From: Myxococcota bacterium
GTDB taxonomy: Bacteria > Myxococcota_A > Polyangia > HGW-17
DNA: 57,918 nt
NCBI GenBank assembly: GCA_018821305.1
Contig: JAHJMN010000212.1
Location: 1 to 57,918, forward strand
Direction of reading: 5' to 3'
The notes below the pieces were generated by a model. It was given only the letters and a program-made list of their open reading frames with translations. It searched no databases and was not told the DNA's origin. Shown here in pieces: positions 16,843 through 26,266 of the stretch. Position numbers and translations under genes: made by a program. How positions within the stretch are numbered: position 1 is the first letter of the stretch; every line of letters begins with the position of its first letter.

Positions 16843-18195
16843 TTAATAATATGGAGCTTTTAATATTTGTCCACCGGGCCCTGATGGTTGCCAGTTTTTT
16901 AGTCTCAATGCATTAAACAAAGGGTGATTTGATGGAAAAATGACATAATCCACTCTGTATGAATTCAAAACATCGTACCAGTCTTTCTGCAGGTAGTATA
17001 TTCTGTAATAATCTTTGAAAACTTTTTCTGAGTAGCAATCATTTCTAGCATCCACAAATGGTTTGAATCTTCCTTTAAAATGAAAAATGAATGCTCCTCC
17101 CCACTTATGCGGAACGAAAACATTAATAATTTCTTTCTGATTCAGAGTTTCAGATGCCTTCAGTATTTTGATGGGATAGAACGTGTTGTCAGGTGTCGGT
17201 TTTATAATAAATGAAAACATTACTGTGCTTATAATAAAAACTGTTGATTTCAGGCGGGCACTATAATTGAGAGGCAATTTGTTATCCTGATACAGGTAAT
17301 AAAGAGATGTGATTGCAAACAGGGGTACATTTCTGCGGGCAGTCATTGAATATATGAACAAACCGGCTAGAAGGATGTGTTTCTTAGTCAATTTGCGGGA
17401 AGGAGAACTCTTCAGGAACAATACAGATAGAATAAAGATCATTAGACTTATGTGAATCAGGTTTGGAGGACCCCATTCAATCAAAGAAGAGAGAAATGCG
17501 AAACCTCCTTGCATGTACTGAAAGGAAAGTAGAAGCAATCTGCCTCCGGAAGGATTAATAAGAAGCGCTGAAAAACCAATGAACGCATGGGCAAAGAACC
17601 AGTTAATACGATGTTTTTCTGCTGAAAAAATCAAAAATATAAATACAACAAGTCCCCCAGTTGCACTTCCATGAATATTTGCCCAGAATAGAAAAATTAA
17701 AAATGTGCCAAGGATACCTTTTAATGAGTACAGATTTTTTGAAGTAGAATAAAAAAGGATACCAAGAAGGAATAAATCTCCAGCAAGAAATGGTCTGACG
17801 GCCCAATGAATTGTTAAAAGAAACAGCGCCCCAATTGTAGCTCCTGATGTAATAATATCTTCAGGAGGCCTTGCAATTTTATAGATAATAATGCTGAGTA
17901 ACAAAAAGTGGAATATAAAAAGCCCCCGGAGACCAGAAATATTATAGAATTTGGCAATGATAACATCATATAGCCAGGAATGGTTAACCCAGGGGATTGT
18001 TTCACTTGAAAATGACCAGGAATTTATTTTTAAAACAGATAATTTCTGGAGAGTGTGCTGACCACTGGCAAGTCTCCACCAGACGTCATCAAGTCCGGGA
18101 CTGATTAATAGAGAAAAAATGAAAAGGAATGCAAGGAAAGCGGGGATACTGATATTACTGAGATATCTAGATGTTCTTGTATAGATATCATTCAT
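16843..18195 (-). CDS. Polytopic membrane protein, GT-C glycosyltransferase-like
   Basis: 450 residues with about nine to ten hydrophobic segments. The first loop after TM1 has SPGLDDVWWRLASGQ and then SWSFSSETIPWVNHSWLYDVI, the acidic D/DD plus W-rich pattern seen in lipid-linked sugar transferases of the GT-C type (PMT/ArnT-like superfamily). The C-terminal 130 residues form a soluble domain (KWGGAFIFHFKGRFKPFVDARNDC). Substrate is unknown. Its start codon overlaps the stop of the upstream Lnb/DUF4105 gene (ATGA), making it the third gene of a tight operon. Confidence 0.7.
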   Translation of the reverse strand: MNDIYTRTSRYLSNISIPAFLAFLFIFSLLISPGLDDVWWRLASGQHTLQKLSVLKINSWSFSSETIPWVNHSWLYDVIIAKFYNISGLRGLFIFHFLLLSIIIYKIARPPEDIITSGATIGALFLLTIHWAVRPFLAGDLFLLGILFYSTSKNLYSLKGILGTFLIFLFWANIHGSATGGLVVFIFLIFSAEKHRINWFFAHAFIGFSALLINPSGGRLLLLSFQYMQGGFAFLSSLIEWGPPNLIHISLMIFILSVLFLKSSPSRKLTKKHILLAGLFIYSMTARRNVPLFAITSLYYLYQDNKLPLNYSARLKSTVFIISTVMFSFIIKPTPDNTFYPIKILKASETLNQKEIINVFVPHKWGGAFIFHFKGRFKPFVDARNDCYSEKVFKDYYRIYYLQKDWYDVLNSYRVDYVIFPSNHPLFNALRLKNWQPSGPGGQILKAPYY

Positions 18196-19451
18196 GATCC
18201 ATGGTTTTCCTCATCAGTCTCAGGCACTGATGATGTTTTTGTTTCTGAACCAGAAGAATCAGTTGTCACATCAGGAGGGTCTTGATTTTCAGTTTGAGAG
18301 CTTGTTCTCATATAGAGGCTCCACTGAATATAAAAAATTATGTAACTAAGGAGAATAATATCAGGAAAAGGGAATGTTTTCTGTATGGTAAAAGGACGAA
18401 TAATTATCGTTATAAGTGGGAAAAACATTGAAATGATAATAAATTTCCCAATGATACGCCCTTTCTTGCTACGGAAAAGAATCCAGGGAAGCACTGTGTA
18501 GAGTACGGGCGTAAATGCAAAAATATTAAGATTATATACGCAAATGGAATGATAAAAATGAAGAAAAAGCATTACTACAAAAAGGATAAAAAGTGTCCAG
18601 GAAAAGAAAAAAAGCTCAATTTTCAGGAAAATAATATCATCCCGGTAAATAAAGGGACTTATTAGAAAAAAAAGAGCCATTAGTAAGATAGGGTATATCC
18701 AGATGGGTAAACTTGTGTTAATATTATGATTGATGCCTTCAAAAAATACTGTGCTTTTAACAATCAATTTTTCATGTTTACCAAATGGATTGACAGCTAG
18801 TTTTACTTTTAAAAGTACTTCTTCCAGTAAGAGTGGCAGATAAGCGCCATCCCAACCACTGCGCTTTTCATCCATCACGGATGATAGAACCAACCTGAGG
18901 CCATATTTGATGTCCCATGAGTTTCCTAAAATCCGATCCAGATTTGTTCTCCATGACCCAATTTTCATTTTCTCCAGTTCATACTGAAGATTCCCCTGAG
19001 TCACTTTAGAAATCAAATCCCTCAAGCGTGTAGCACAATTATCACGGAAATGGTCATAAAGATAATGTTTTCCGTCACTTGAGTGTAGGCTTTCCAGCAC
19101 TTCGTAAAGTTGTTTCCCCATTTCCGGGGTCAGGTTGAGGAGATGACCGCGGATGGTACGTTTCTCAGAACTGTAACTATCTAAAAACGCATCAAAGGAA
19201 CGTGAATCAAGGCTGTAAAAAGCACGACCGAAGGCAAAATCTTTTATAAATTTGCTATTCATATTGAAGTAGCCGAAATCATATACTTTTTTGCCTGATG
19301 GAGTTTCAATCATGAAAGCGCTGTGGCCAAATCGTGAAAATACATCGGGCCCTGGCGCAACTATTAAGACCCAAGTTTGATAGTTACCCGACTTGGAATC
19401 GGTAGATGTCGTTGATGTAATTAAGAAAAGAAGTGAAAAAATGTAACTCAT
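18192..19451 (-). CDS. Lnb N-terminal periplasmic domain (DUF4105) membrane protein
   Basis: 419 residues. An N-terminal signal/anchor is followed by a DUF4105/Lnb periplasmic domain (about 25-200) with FGHSAFMIETPSG (His43), KVYDFGYFN and YLYDHFRDNCATRLRD (Cys139). The His/Cys pair and DNC-TR motif resemble an NlpC/P60-like papain fold, so a thiol hydrolase or acyl-transfer role has been suggested for the family. About five membrane helices follow (about 245-385), then an acidic Ser/Thr/Glu-rich tail of about 30 residues. Four-base ATGA overlaps join it to the protease gene before and the GT-C-like gene after. Confidence 0.8.
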   Translation of the reverse strand: MSYIFSLLFLITSTTSTDSKSGNYQTWVLIVAPGPDVFSRFGHSAFMIETPSGKKVYDFGYFNMNSKFIKDFAFGRAFYSLDSRSFDAFLDSYSSEKRTIRGHLLNLTPEMGKQLYEVLESLHSSDGKHYLYDHFRDNCATRLRDLISKVTQGNLQYELEKMKIGSWRTNLDRILGNSWDIKYGLRLVLSSVMDEKRSGWDGAYLPLLLEEVLLKVKLAVNPFGKHEKLIVKSTVFFEGINHNINTSLPIWIYPILLMALFFLISPFIYRDDIIFLKIELFFFSWTLFILFVVMLFLHFYHSICVYNLNIFAFTPVLYTVLPWILFRSKKGRIIGKFIIISMFFPLITIIIRPFTIQKTFPFPDIILLSYIIFYIQWSLYMRTSSQTENQDPPDVTTDSSGSETKTSSVPETDEENHGS

Positions 19452-22411
19452 GGTTTGTAAAAAATATATTGATAAACACTGGCATTAACTGATGGGTTTG
19501 CCCGTGCATGTATCCTGATCTTATTGAAACCTTCCCCAACTTGCAGGCTTTCATTAATTGAAATTCTATTTTTACCATTGCCTTGGACATACAGTATTTT
19601 CTGATAATTTTTACCGTTGAAGCGCTCAATGCTTGCATCAATTATTGCAACAGGATGAGTTATTTCAACGACTATGGGAACAGAAGTCTTATCTGTAAGA
19701 ATTGGCATTTTCTTTATTTTTATCCAGGGTGCTTGAATCTGGAACCAGGGAATCCAGCGGGGACTTGGAAGAGAAAGTTGCCATGAATCCATTAATTTTC
19801 CTTCGGAAACTGGGGCAAAAGCAGTTCTCTCGGGGTGTAAAATCAGTTTTATCCAACTTCCCTGAGTTCCTGAAATTCTGAAAATACTGGATTTTTTTGC
19901 GACTCCAATAATATTTGAAAATTTTCCCGGCCCATCTCTTAAAACGGTGTCCGAAGGGAATGTTATGAGGCCCTGAGAATTAATAGGAGCAGGACCTGGA
20001 TTCATAATGTTGAGTATCATTTCAGCTGGTACCACAATTCCGAATTTTTTATCTTTAAGAACCAGTTTCATTTTACCCCTGGTCCCGGCAGCTTCCTTAC
20101 TGATAGATATTACGAAATCATGATTTCTTGTTTCACCACTTAGAAGTCGTGGAAAATTCACTCTTCCCTTGAGAATTTCCATGTTCAAGGGTGTTTCATT
20201 GACAAGTTTAATACTGGTTTCACCGGAATCGCCAGGACCGTCATTTACCACCATCAGTCGAATGCGGATATTTTCTCCGGGTTGAATCAAACCATCCCCA
20301 TTTCCACCGGAATCATCCATAAAATGGTAATGCATGCGAAAAATGGGAGGTCTTGCGGGAATTATTTCCATTCTGCTTTCCCTGACTGTTTTCAAAACAG
20401 GGAAGCCAATACTGTCACCTCCGGAAAACAATTTATATTCAATGTTCCAGAGCATTGCAGGAAGTGATTTATCAACACGAAAATGTACGGTCTTAATGAT
20501 GGATTCACCAGGGTCAATTTTACCGAAAACGACTTCTCTCCTTTGAATTTCTGGTTCAGTCTTAACCATTGTAAACACTCTGTAGGCAGGACTTGTTCCA
20601 AGGTTTCTAACTTCAACTCTTGCGGAAAGAGATTCCCCAGCTCGCACAAAATGATTGTCATACTTTACAGATAATTCCAGAGCAGAAGAGTCGGTTGTAT
20701 TTTCAGGCTTCGTCCAGTTTATTCCGTTTTTGCCGAGAATTGTCATAAGTTTAGTAAGCTCAAGGAGCTTCTTCTTTTTAAGCCAGACATTTAAAGCTTC
20801 AGATTCAGTTGATAGAGGATTAGAGAAGTTTTTAATAATCTCAGAAGCAATATTTATAACAGGAGATGGAGCATTATTTGTTGAAACATCCCATGGATCA
20901 TCATCCGGAGAACTGTCCAGAAAATTTAAGGTAAAAAAGCCCGATTTATCTTTAATTCCTGCCCCCGGTAGAGTCTCTGTAATGGGAATGAGGGATTTAA
21001 CCATAAATGGACTCACCAGGAAGTTTTTCTGATTGGATTTGATCATGCCAATTTTAATATGCGGTTTGACACCCGTGTTGTGAATGGCATACTTTCCGGC
21101 ACTCAGGTAATGGGCAATAGTCATTTTCAGGGCGCTACCGTCATTATTTTCAGAAACTACCTGAATAGAACCTTTACCAAATGAAGTTTTCCCAACGAGG
21201 AGTGCTCTTTTATGATGTTTCAAAGCGCCAGCAAGGATCTCGGAAGCTGAAGCACTTCCCTCGTTGATTAATACAACCATGGGCCCTTTAAAGAGAGTAT
21301 CATCAGCATCGGCGGACTTGCTTTCCGAAATATTATTTTTTCTGGATACTGTTGAATATATCACGCCTTTATCCAGAAACAGGTTAGCGCAGGACGTTGC
21401 CTGCTTAAGTAACCCACCGGGATTGTTGTAGAGATCAAGGACAAGACCGTTTATTTTTTTTGAATTGAATGACTTAAGGGCTTTGGACAACTCTGTTTCA
21501 GTAGTCTGAGTAAATTGTTTTATTCTGATATAACCAATGTTACCCGGTAAAATATTTGTACTGACCGAGTTTAAATGAATAACCGACCGCTCCAACTCAA
21601 TTCGAAGGATTTTTTCCGCATTTTTCCTTTCAATAAAAAGTACGGTTTTTGAATCCTCACCTCCGCGGAGAAGTTTCATCGCCTCATTAAGGGTAACGTT
21701 TACTGTGCTCACGTTCCCAATTCTAACAATTTTGTCACCGGGTTTAATTCCGGCCCTTGCTGCGGGAGTATCGTCTATTGAGGAGATTACAGTAATATAT
21801 CCATCCCGTAGAGTGACAACAATCCCAATCCCAGTAAAAGAGCCTCGTGTCCCGGCCTTTATTTCACTGTACATTTCCGGTGTCAGCAAAGAAGAATGGT
21901 TGTCAAGGACGGACAGCATTCCATTGATTGCACGGTATTCAGCATCTCTGAGATTAATATTGTTAAGTTTGCTCTCAAGAATTGAAAAAACTTCATTCAT
22001 TTTTTCATAAAGGGACAGTAAAGAGCTTAAGTTGATGATTTTAATACTAAATCTTTTATCTTTAATCCTGATACGGTATTCAGATTCAGTTTTTTCAAAA
22101 ATAATTTCGGGAAATTCTTTTTCAAGTGCTTCAATTGCTCCAGTAAAAAGATCCATTGGTTTTATTAGATCTGGATCAATGTAGTCATCCTTAAGTTTTA
22201 TCAAAACAGTACTGAAAATGCGAAGAGGAATCTCTTTGCGAGTTGGATTTGAAACAAGAAGTTTTCTGGCCTGCTGCTGTGGTGAAGGGCGACCAAAGAT
22301 TGTTAAAATCAGAGCCAGTAAAATTCCGACAAAAGGATAGGAGTAGACTGCATTCTGGCGCCAAGTGGCCAACTTGAAGTAACTGTTTTCCCTTTCCAGA
22401 TGTTCGGTCAT
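19448..22411 (-). CDS. S41 C-terminal processing protease with PDZ, Ig-like and SH3-like domains
   Basis: 987 residues. One membrane anchor (about 25-39) is followed by an N-terminal region, a PDZ domain (about 185-275; GIGIVVT, ARAGIKPGDKIVRIG), and the S41 catalytic core (about 290-455): NEGSASASEILAGALKHH with nucleophile Ser388 and GKTSFGKG with general base Lys413. The roughly 500-residue extension is unusual for CtpA: two Ig/CARDB-like beta domains (RAGESLSARVEVRN; LIQPGENIRIRLMVVND) and an SH3-like domain near 845-895 (LRDGPGKFSNIIG), which could bind peptidoglycan. GGAAGG lies 13 bases before the ATG. It heads the ATGA-coupled trio. Confidence 0.87.
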   Translation of the reverse strand: MTEHLERENSYFKLATWRQNAVYSYPFVGILLALILTIFGRPSPQQQARKLLVSNPTRKEIPLRIFSTVLIKLKDDYIDPDLIKPMDLFTGAIEALEKEFPEIIFEKTESEYRIRIKDKRFSIKIINLSSLLSLYEKMNEVFSILESKLNNINLRDAEYRAINGMLSVLDNHSSLLTPEMYSEIKAGTRGSFTGIGIVVTLRDGYITVISSIDDTPAARAGIKPGDKIVRIGNVSTVNVTLNEAMKLLRGGEDSKTVLFIERKNAEKILRIELERSVIHLNSVSTNILPGNIGYIRIKQFTQTTETELSKALKSFNSKKINGLVLDLYNNPGGLLKQATSCANLFLDKGVIYSTVSRKNNISESKSADADDTLFKGPMVVLINEGSASASEILAGALKHHKRALLVGKTSFGKGSIQVVSENNDGSALKMTIAHYLSAGKYAIHNTGVKPHIKIGMIKSNQKNFLVSPFMVKSLIPITETLPGAGIKDKSGFFTLNFLDSSPDDDPWDVSTNNAPSPVINIASEIIKNFSNPLSTESEALNVWLKKKKLLELTKLMTILGKNGINWTKPENTTDSSALELSVKYDNHFVRAGESLSARVEVRNLGTSPAYRVFTMVKTEPEIQRREVVFGKIDPGESIIKTVHFRVDKSLPAMLWNIEYKLFSGGDSIGFPVLKTVRESRMEIIPARPPIFRMHYHFMDDSGGNGDGLIQPGENIRIRLMVVNDGPGDSGETSIKLVNETPLNMEILKGRVNFPRLLSGETRNHDFVISISKEAAGTRGKMKLVLKDKKFGIVVPAEMILNIMNPGPAPINSQGLITFPSDTVLRDGPGKFSNIIGVAKKSSIFRISGTQGSWIKLILHPERTAFAPVSEGKLMDSWQLSLPSPRWIPWFQIQAPWIKIKKMPILTDKTSVPIVVEITHPVAIIDASIERFNGKNYQKILYVQGNGKNRISINESLQVGEGFNKIRIHARANPSVNASVYQYIFYKP

Positions 22412-22504
22412 TTAAATAATAAAACCTTCCTGATTGATTTTGCAGTTTTATTCTTGAAACGTATAAAAAGCATTATTCCTGATCATGGGCTTCTTGGATG
22501 GTGA

Positions 22505-24448
22505 TTATTCGGTCCCATTCAGAGATACAAGTTTAGAGTTAAGAGAATGAACCAAGTCTACACTTTGACCTTCCATATAATACCGTAAAACGGCATCGGT
22601 TCCACTGGCTCTTAGTTCAAACCACAGATTTTCAAATTCAATATATGTTCCATCACCAGCATAGTAAATTGATTTTACATTCTGGAATTCGTCCATTCCC
22701 GTGATTTTATACAGGGTTTTCCCGGCTTCAGATGGAGTCATCCTGCACAGGTTTTTAAAATAGTTAACTATACGATCTTTTTTCGCATTAGCTTCCTTCT
22801 GTGCTTTATAACGGGCTTCACCGCTCAGGGATTCATCGTACAGTGTTATGTCCTGCCTTTCGTAAGCTCTGAATTTAATACTATATTTATCAAGTAGTTC
22901 TAAATAGTGAGCAGCGGCACTGGTGTTCTCTTTACGTAAAAGTGCCGCTAGATGCAACATCATAAGTGCGATTTGCATTCCGTCTTTTTCTTTTAAAGCA
23001 AGAGATTTCCGGTTTTCATTGCACGAAAGGAAGGGTTCAACAGTACCGCAGGCAGCTCCGCCACTTTCCTCGGCCATCATGATTATTCTGGGTTTTTTAC
23101 CTAGAGGAATATCTGCACCAACGGCATTTTTAAAAATAATTCCATCGGTTTCGTCACCACATTTTTCAAGGTAGGATGTCATATTTCCGAAGTATTTAAA
23201 TCCAACGGGGACACACAAGCTGGCAACGGTTTTACCATTTTGAATTGAAATCTTTTGAGCAACTTCCGAAATAGAACGGGAAGTGGGCCAGGTAATTGCG
23301 GCAATCCAGTCATAGTCATTGAGATGCCCAGAAAATTTCAGTGATTCCATTTTTAATGCTGTGAGCATAAAATATATCTGATTTGGCTTAAAGTAAACCA
23401 GGATCCTGCTTTCATCAAGGGGATCCGTTTCAAGCCCGTTTTTTATTGCAGTTTCTTTAAGTGAAACTGGGGCTGCGGTAATTATATTGAAACGATCTCC
23501 ATCTGGATCCCAGATAAATACCATATCTACCTGATTTGTTTTCAGAAGATCTGAAGCCCCAATATTTTTATAAACTTGCCATTTTCCGGGATCTACTCCA
23601 TGATTTACACCATCAACGACACCGATTCCATGGTAATTATCACTTTCAGTTTCATGCAGGAAAGTTATTCCCTTTGAGTCAAGAGGGAAGCCCAGTTCAT
23701 TAAAAATCATGCGAGCGGTTTTTCCCATGGAACCGCCTTCACTGCTGATAGCAATTCGCAGACCTGACTCGAGAGATTGACGAATAAAATCAAGATCATT
23801 TTGAGAAACTATAAGTTTAAGCATACTGATGTATGGAACAAGTGGGTTGAAATCATAATGTATTTTCTCGTCATTTGCTGCTGCAAGATCGATAACAAGG
23901 TTCCCATAAACAGCTGCCATTGTAGCTTTGTGGACTTCTTCTTCAATTTCAGCAGCCAGAGAGAGCAATTGCATTCCATTTTCATCCATGGGTTTCCAGC
24001 CGCCCTTATAACTCTGAGAGTGAGAAGCAGTGAAATTTTCACCACCATCAAGTTCGTGCCAGAAAACACCGAAACTTGAAAGCCATATGGGTGTTGTGGC
24101 CGGTCCGTCACCCCTCAGGTGAACTTCAATCCCTCCAGCAGCATATATCCTCGCGAAAAGATCGATAAATCTTCCCGTATGTGGTCGGACTTCTCCTCCG
24201 ATATGAAGCTTCTTAAGTCCGTGTTTTTTCGCAATTTTCAATCTTGCATACGCAACAATTGCCATAGTTACTGCGTTAAAAGGCACCTGAGGAGAGAAAA
24301 ATTCAGCAGGGTCAAGGAGATCACGGTAGCCGGCGGTTCCAAGTCGGAAATTCTCACCCCAACGATGAAGTCCATATTTTTCTGCAAGGTCTTTTGTGAA
24401 AATTATCTGCTGTTTTTCAGGACTGTATGATTTAAATAACTCGATCAT
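22505..24448 (-). CDS. Phosphoglucomutase/phosphomannomutase family protein
   Basis: 647 residues, alpha-D-phosphohexomutase superfamily. The N-terminal FRLGTAGYRDLL, the phosphoserine loop TASHSQSYKGG, the magnesium loop DPDGDRFN and the sugar-binding EESGGAACGT are all present in order, with a C-terminal phosphate-binding domain (ELRASGTDAVLRYY). The active-site loop differs from the usual TASHNP (SHSQ), so substrate preference is unclear; interconversion of hexose 1- and 6-phosphates is the family reaction. It is longer than usual (450-580). The ATG at 24448 is chosen because GGAGACTAAA precedes it; an upstream ATG at 24493 lacks a ribosome site. Confidence 0.85.
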   Translation of the reverse strand: MIELFKSYSPEKQQIIFTKDLAEKYGLHRWGENFRLGTAGYRDLLDPAEFFSPQVPFNAVTMAIVAYARLKIAKKHGLKKLHIGGEVRPHTGRFIDLFARIYAAGGIEVHLRGDGPATTPIWLSSFGVFWHELDGGENFTASHSQSYKGGWKPMDENGMQLLSLAAEIEEEVHKATMAAVYGNLVIDLAAANDEKIHYDFNPLVPYISMLKLIVSQNDLDFIRQSLESGLRIAISSEGGSMGKTARMIFNELGFPLDSKGITFLHETESDNYHGIGVVDGVNHGVDPGKWQVYKNIGASDLLKTNQVDMVFIWDPDGDRFNIITAAPVSLKETAIKNGLETDPLDESRILVYFKPNQIYFMLTALKMESLKFSGHLNDYDWIAAITWPTSRSISEVAQKISIQNGKTVASLCVPVGFKYFGNMTSYLEKCGDETDGIIFKNAVGADIPLGKKPRIIMMAEESGGAACGTVEPFLSCNENRKSLALKEKDGMQIALMMLHLAALLRKENTSAAAHYLELLDKYSIKFRAYERQDITLYDESLSGEARYKAQKEANAKKDRIVNYFKNLCRMTPSEAGKTLYKITGMDEFQNVKSIYYAGDGTYIEFENLWFELRASGTDAVLRYYMEGQSVDLVHSLNSKLVSLNGTE

Positions 24449-24517
24449 TTTAGTCTCCGTTAAGTTTCTGGGCCTTTGGGTAATTTGATTCACACTATGT
24501 CCGTAGGTTTTATTTCA

Positions 24518-24622
24518 AGACCGTTTCCGGAATAAAAGTATCGAAAACAAATTATTGCGAGTGTCAAATTGATTGATATTTCCGAAAATTCAACCCAATC
24601 GTATTACCCCGAACATGGTCAA
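24518..24622 (+). repeat. Short (core-deleted) family A repeat
   Basis: About 105 bp with both family A ends: AAGACCGTTTCCGGAATAAAAG on the left, and AATCGTATTACCCCGAACATGGTC as a diverged right end. The CCTG/CAGG arms are missing. It looks like an internal-deletion derivative in the 326-bp gap between the mutase and amidase genes. A CCGTAATACG fragment at about 24670 resembles a family B end. No gene is seen in the gap. Confidence 0.5.
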
Positions 24623-24819
24623 GCCGTTGTGGAATTGCTACAATTCCGTTTAATTTGTAATAAGTGCATATCCCGTAATACGCTTTGCTGAAAACTTAAA
24701 AACCAATTGTAATGTATACAATCTTAAGAAATCCTAATCAGTTTCCAGAAAATTTATTACAGATCCAATTTATTTACAACTGTTTTCAGTCGACCAGGAT
24801 TTCAGGTACAGTGAGGTTT

Positions 24820-25524
24820 TCAAGGGGTTTTTCTGCAGAGAGTACTGAGAGCTTCGGCAGTTACTTGTGCAATATTTTCTCTCCAGGTTGGAGACAAAAC
24901 ATTTCTCCCTTCTCTAACATGGTCAAGGAAACCTGCTTCAAGGAGAATTGCCTTTGATGAATGGCCGGTTAGAACATCAAAAGTACCTTCCGCCACGCGA
25001 TCAACGGTGTAACCTTTGCCCAGTAGACGCCAGGCAAGCCGCCGAGCCAGATTCCTTGATTGCTCCCATGAATTTCGTTTCCTCAAATCGGAAATATATG
25101 AATTGGTTACGATTGAGGAAGATGAGAGTCGAGTTTGTGAGTTGCGGGCAAAGGATAAAATAGTACCAAGGGCAGGAGCATGAAGGCGATCAGTATGGTA
25201 AATTTCGATTCCTTTGCGATTATGAAGGACCGAAGCATTAAAATGAATGCTTACAAAGCAAGCAGGATTGAATTTTTCTGCAATACGGGATCTCTGATAC
25301 AGCGAAAGAAACACATCTTCAGTTCTTGTGAGCTCTACAGACATTTTAAGTTTTTTTAGATGTTTTTTGATTCGCAGTGAAAGATCTAAAGTGAGATCTT
25401 TTTCCTTTGTTTTTCCATCAACTGCAATGGCACCAAAATTTGTACCACCATGTCCAGGATCTATAATGATATCAACAGGTTGAGTTAAATCAAGCAGAAA
25501 AAATAAGATGTATGATAAAAGCAT
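24820..25524 (-). CDS. N-acetylmuramoyl-L-alanine amidase (Amidase_3)
   Basis: 234 residues: a short signal peptide or anchor (1-13) and then a complete Amidase_3 domain that cleaves the bond between muramic acid and the stem peptide of murein. Zinc ligands and catalytic residues are visible: His25 in IDPGHGG, Glu41 in KEKDL, His94 in VSIHFNAS, and Glu196 in LLEAGFLDH. There is no AMIN or LysM targeting domain, so it is a minimal AmiA/AmiC-like enzyme. TGTAGGAG lies before the ATG at 25524. The gap to the next gene (25525-25694) has no recognisable feature. Confidence 0.9.
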   Translation of the reverse strand: MLLSYILFFLLDLTQPVDIIIDPGHGGTNFGAIAVDGKTKEKDLTLDLSLRIKKHLKKLKMSVELTRTEDVFLSLYQRSRIAEKFNPACFVSIHFNASVLHNRKGIEIYHTDRLHAPALGTILSFARNSQTRLSSSSIVTNSYISDLRKRNSWEQSRNLARRLAWRLLGKGYTVDRVAEGTFDVLTGHSSKAILLEAGFLDHVREGRNVLSPTWRENIAQVTAEALSTLCRKTP

Positions 25525-25694
25525 TTTGCAACTCCTACAATGTAATTATAGCTCACACAATGTAGGATAGCAAATTTCATGTTCAGTACCAACCAGAGTA
25601 CAAATATATTTCCTGAATGGCTTTCGGTGTAATATCGTATTAATCGGAAGCTGTCCAGGGGGGTGTTGGAATTTTAAAATCTTGATATTGCTTG

Positions 25695-26000
25695 TTATTT
25701 TAGATTTTTAAATAGAGCTTCAAGTTTGCTTTTTGCGTCGTTCTGATCTTTCATTTCAGGTGGTGTATCACTATTTATATACTGGAAAGAACTGCAGAAA
25801 TTCGGTGCTTCTCGATCTCTAATAAAGTCAGTGTAGCTTTCACGGCACTGGTTATGGAGACCAGGATCATAAAAATGACAGTTTTTACAGCAGTGAAGAT
25901 AAGCGTTACAATGGTCACAAGTATCAAGTCGGCCAACCATAATACCGCCCTTGACTGCAAATTCCAGTTCTTTTCCACATTTATAACAATAAAATGCCAT
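25695..26000 (-). CDS. Small Cys-rich zinc-ribbon-like protein
   Basis: 101 residues, cytoplasmic. Nine cysteines are arranged as CYKC, CDHC, CC-KNC, a single Cys in NQCRES and one in FCSSF, with conserved-looking HFYDPGLHNQC and APNFC segments. This resembles a widespread small bacterial protein of unknown function thought to bind zinc or a metal cluster. The C-terminus is charged (SKLEALFKNLK). The start is supported by GGAGG ten bases upstream. Confidence 0.7.
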   Translation of the reverse strand: MAFYCYKCGKELEFAVKGGIMVGRLDTCDHCNAYLHCCKNCHFYDPGLHNQCRESYTDFIRDREAPNFCSSFQYINSDTPPEMKDQNDAKSKLEALFKNLK

Positions 26001-26266
26001 GGGCTCTCCTCCACTTTCCCATCGGGACGAAAAAAACTAACTCCTATTTTCTGAAAGATTATGGAAGTCAGTTGTTGTCCTGAAAAAGAAGTAATACCGA
26101 AAGTAACACGAATCAGAGCAAATTCAGGACTCAAAATGAATAGTGGATAAAGGCTTTTTTGTCCAGCTGATAACTTCACGTTTGCAATAAAGAAAGCATA
26201 TGATAAGTTTCACTGTTACCAGATTGTTCGGGAAGCTTTTTTCCTGATAAAAGAAGTGGAGTTTAC

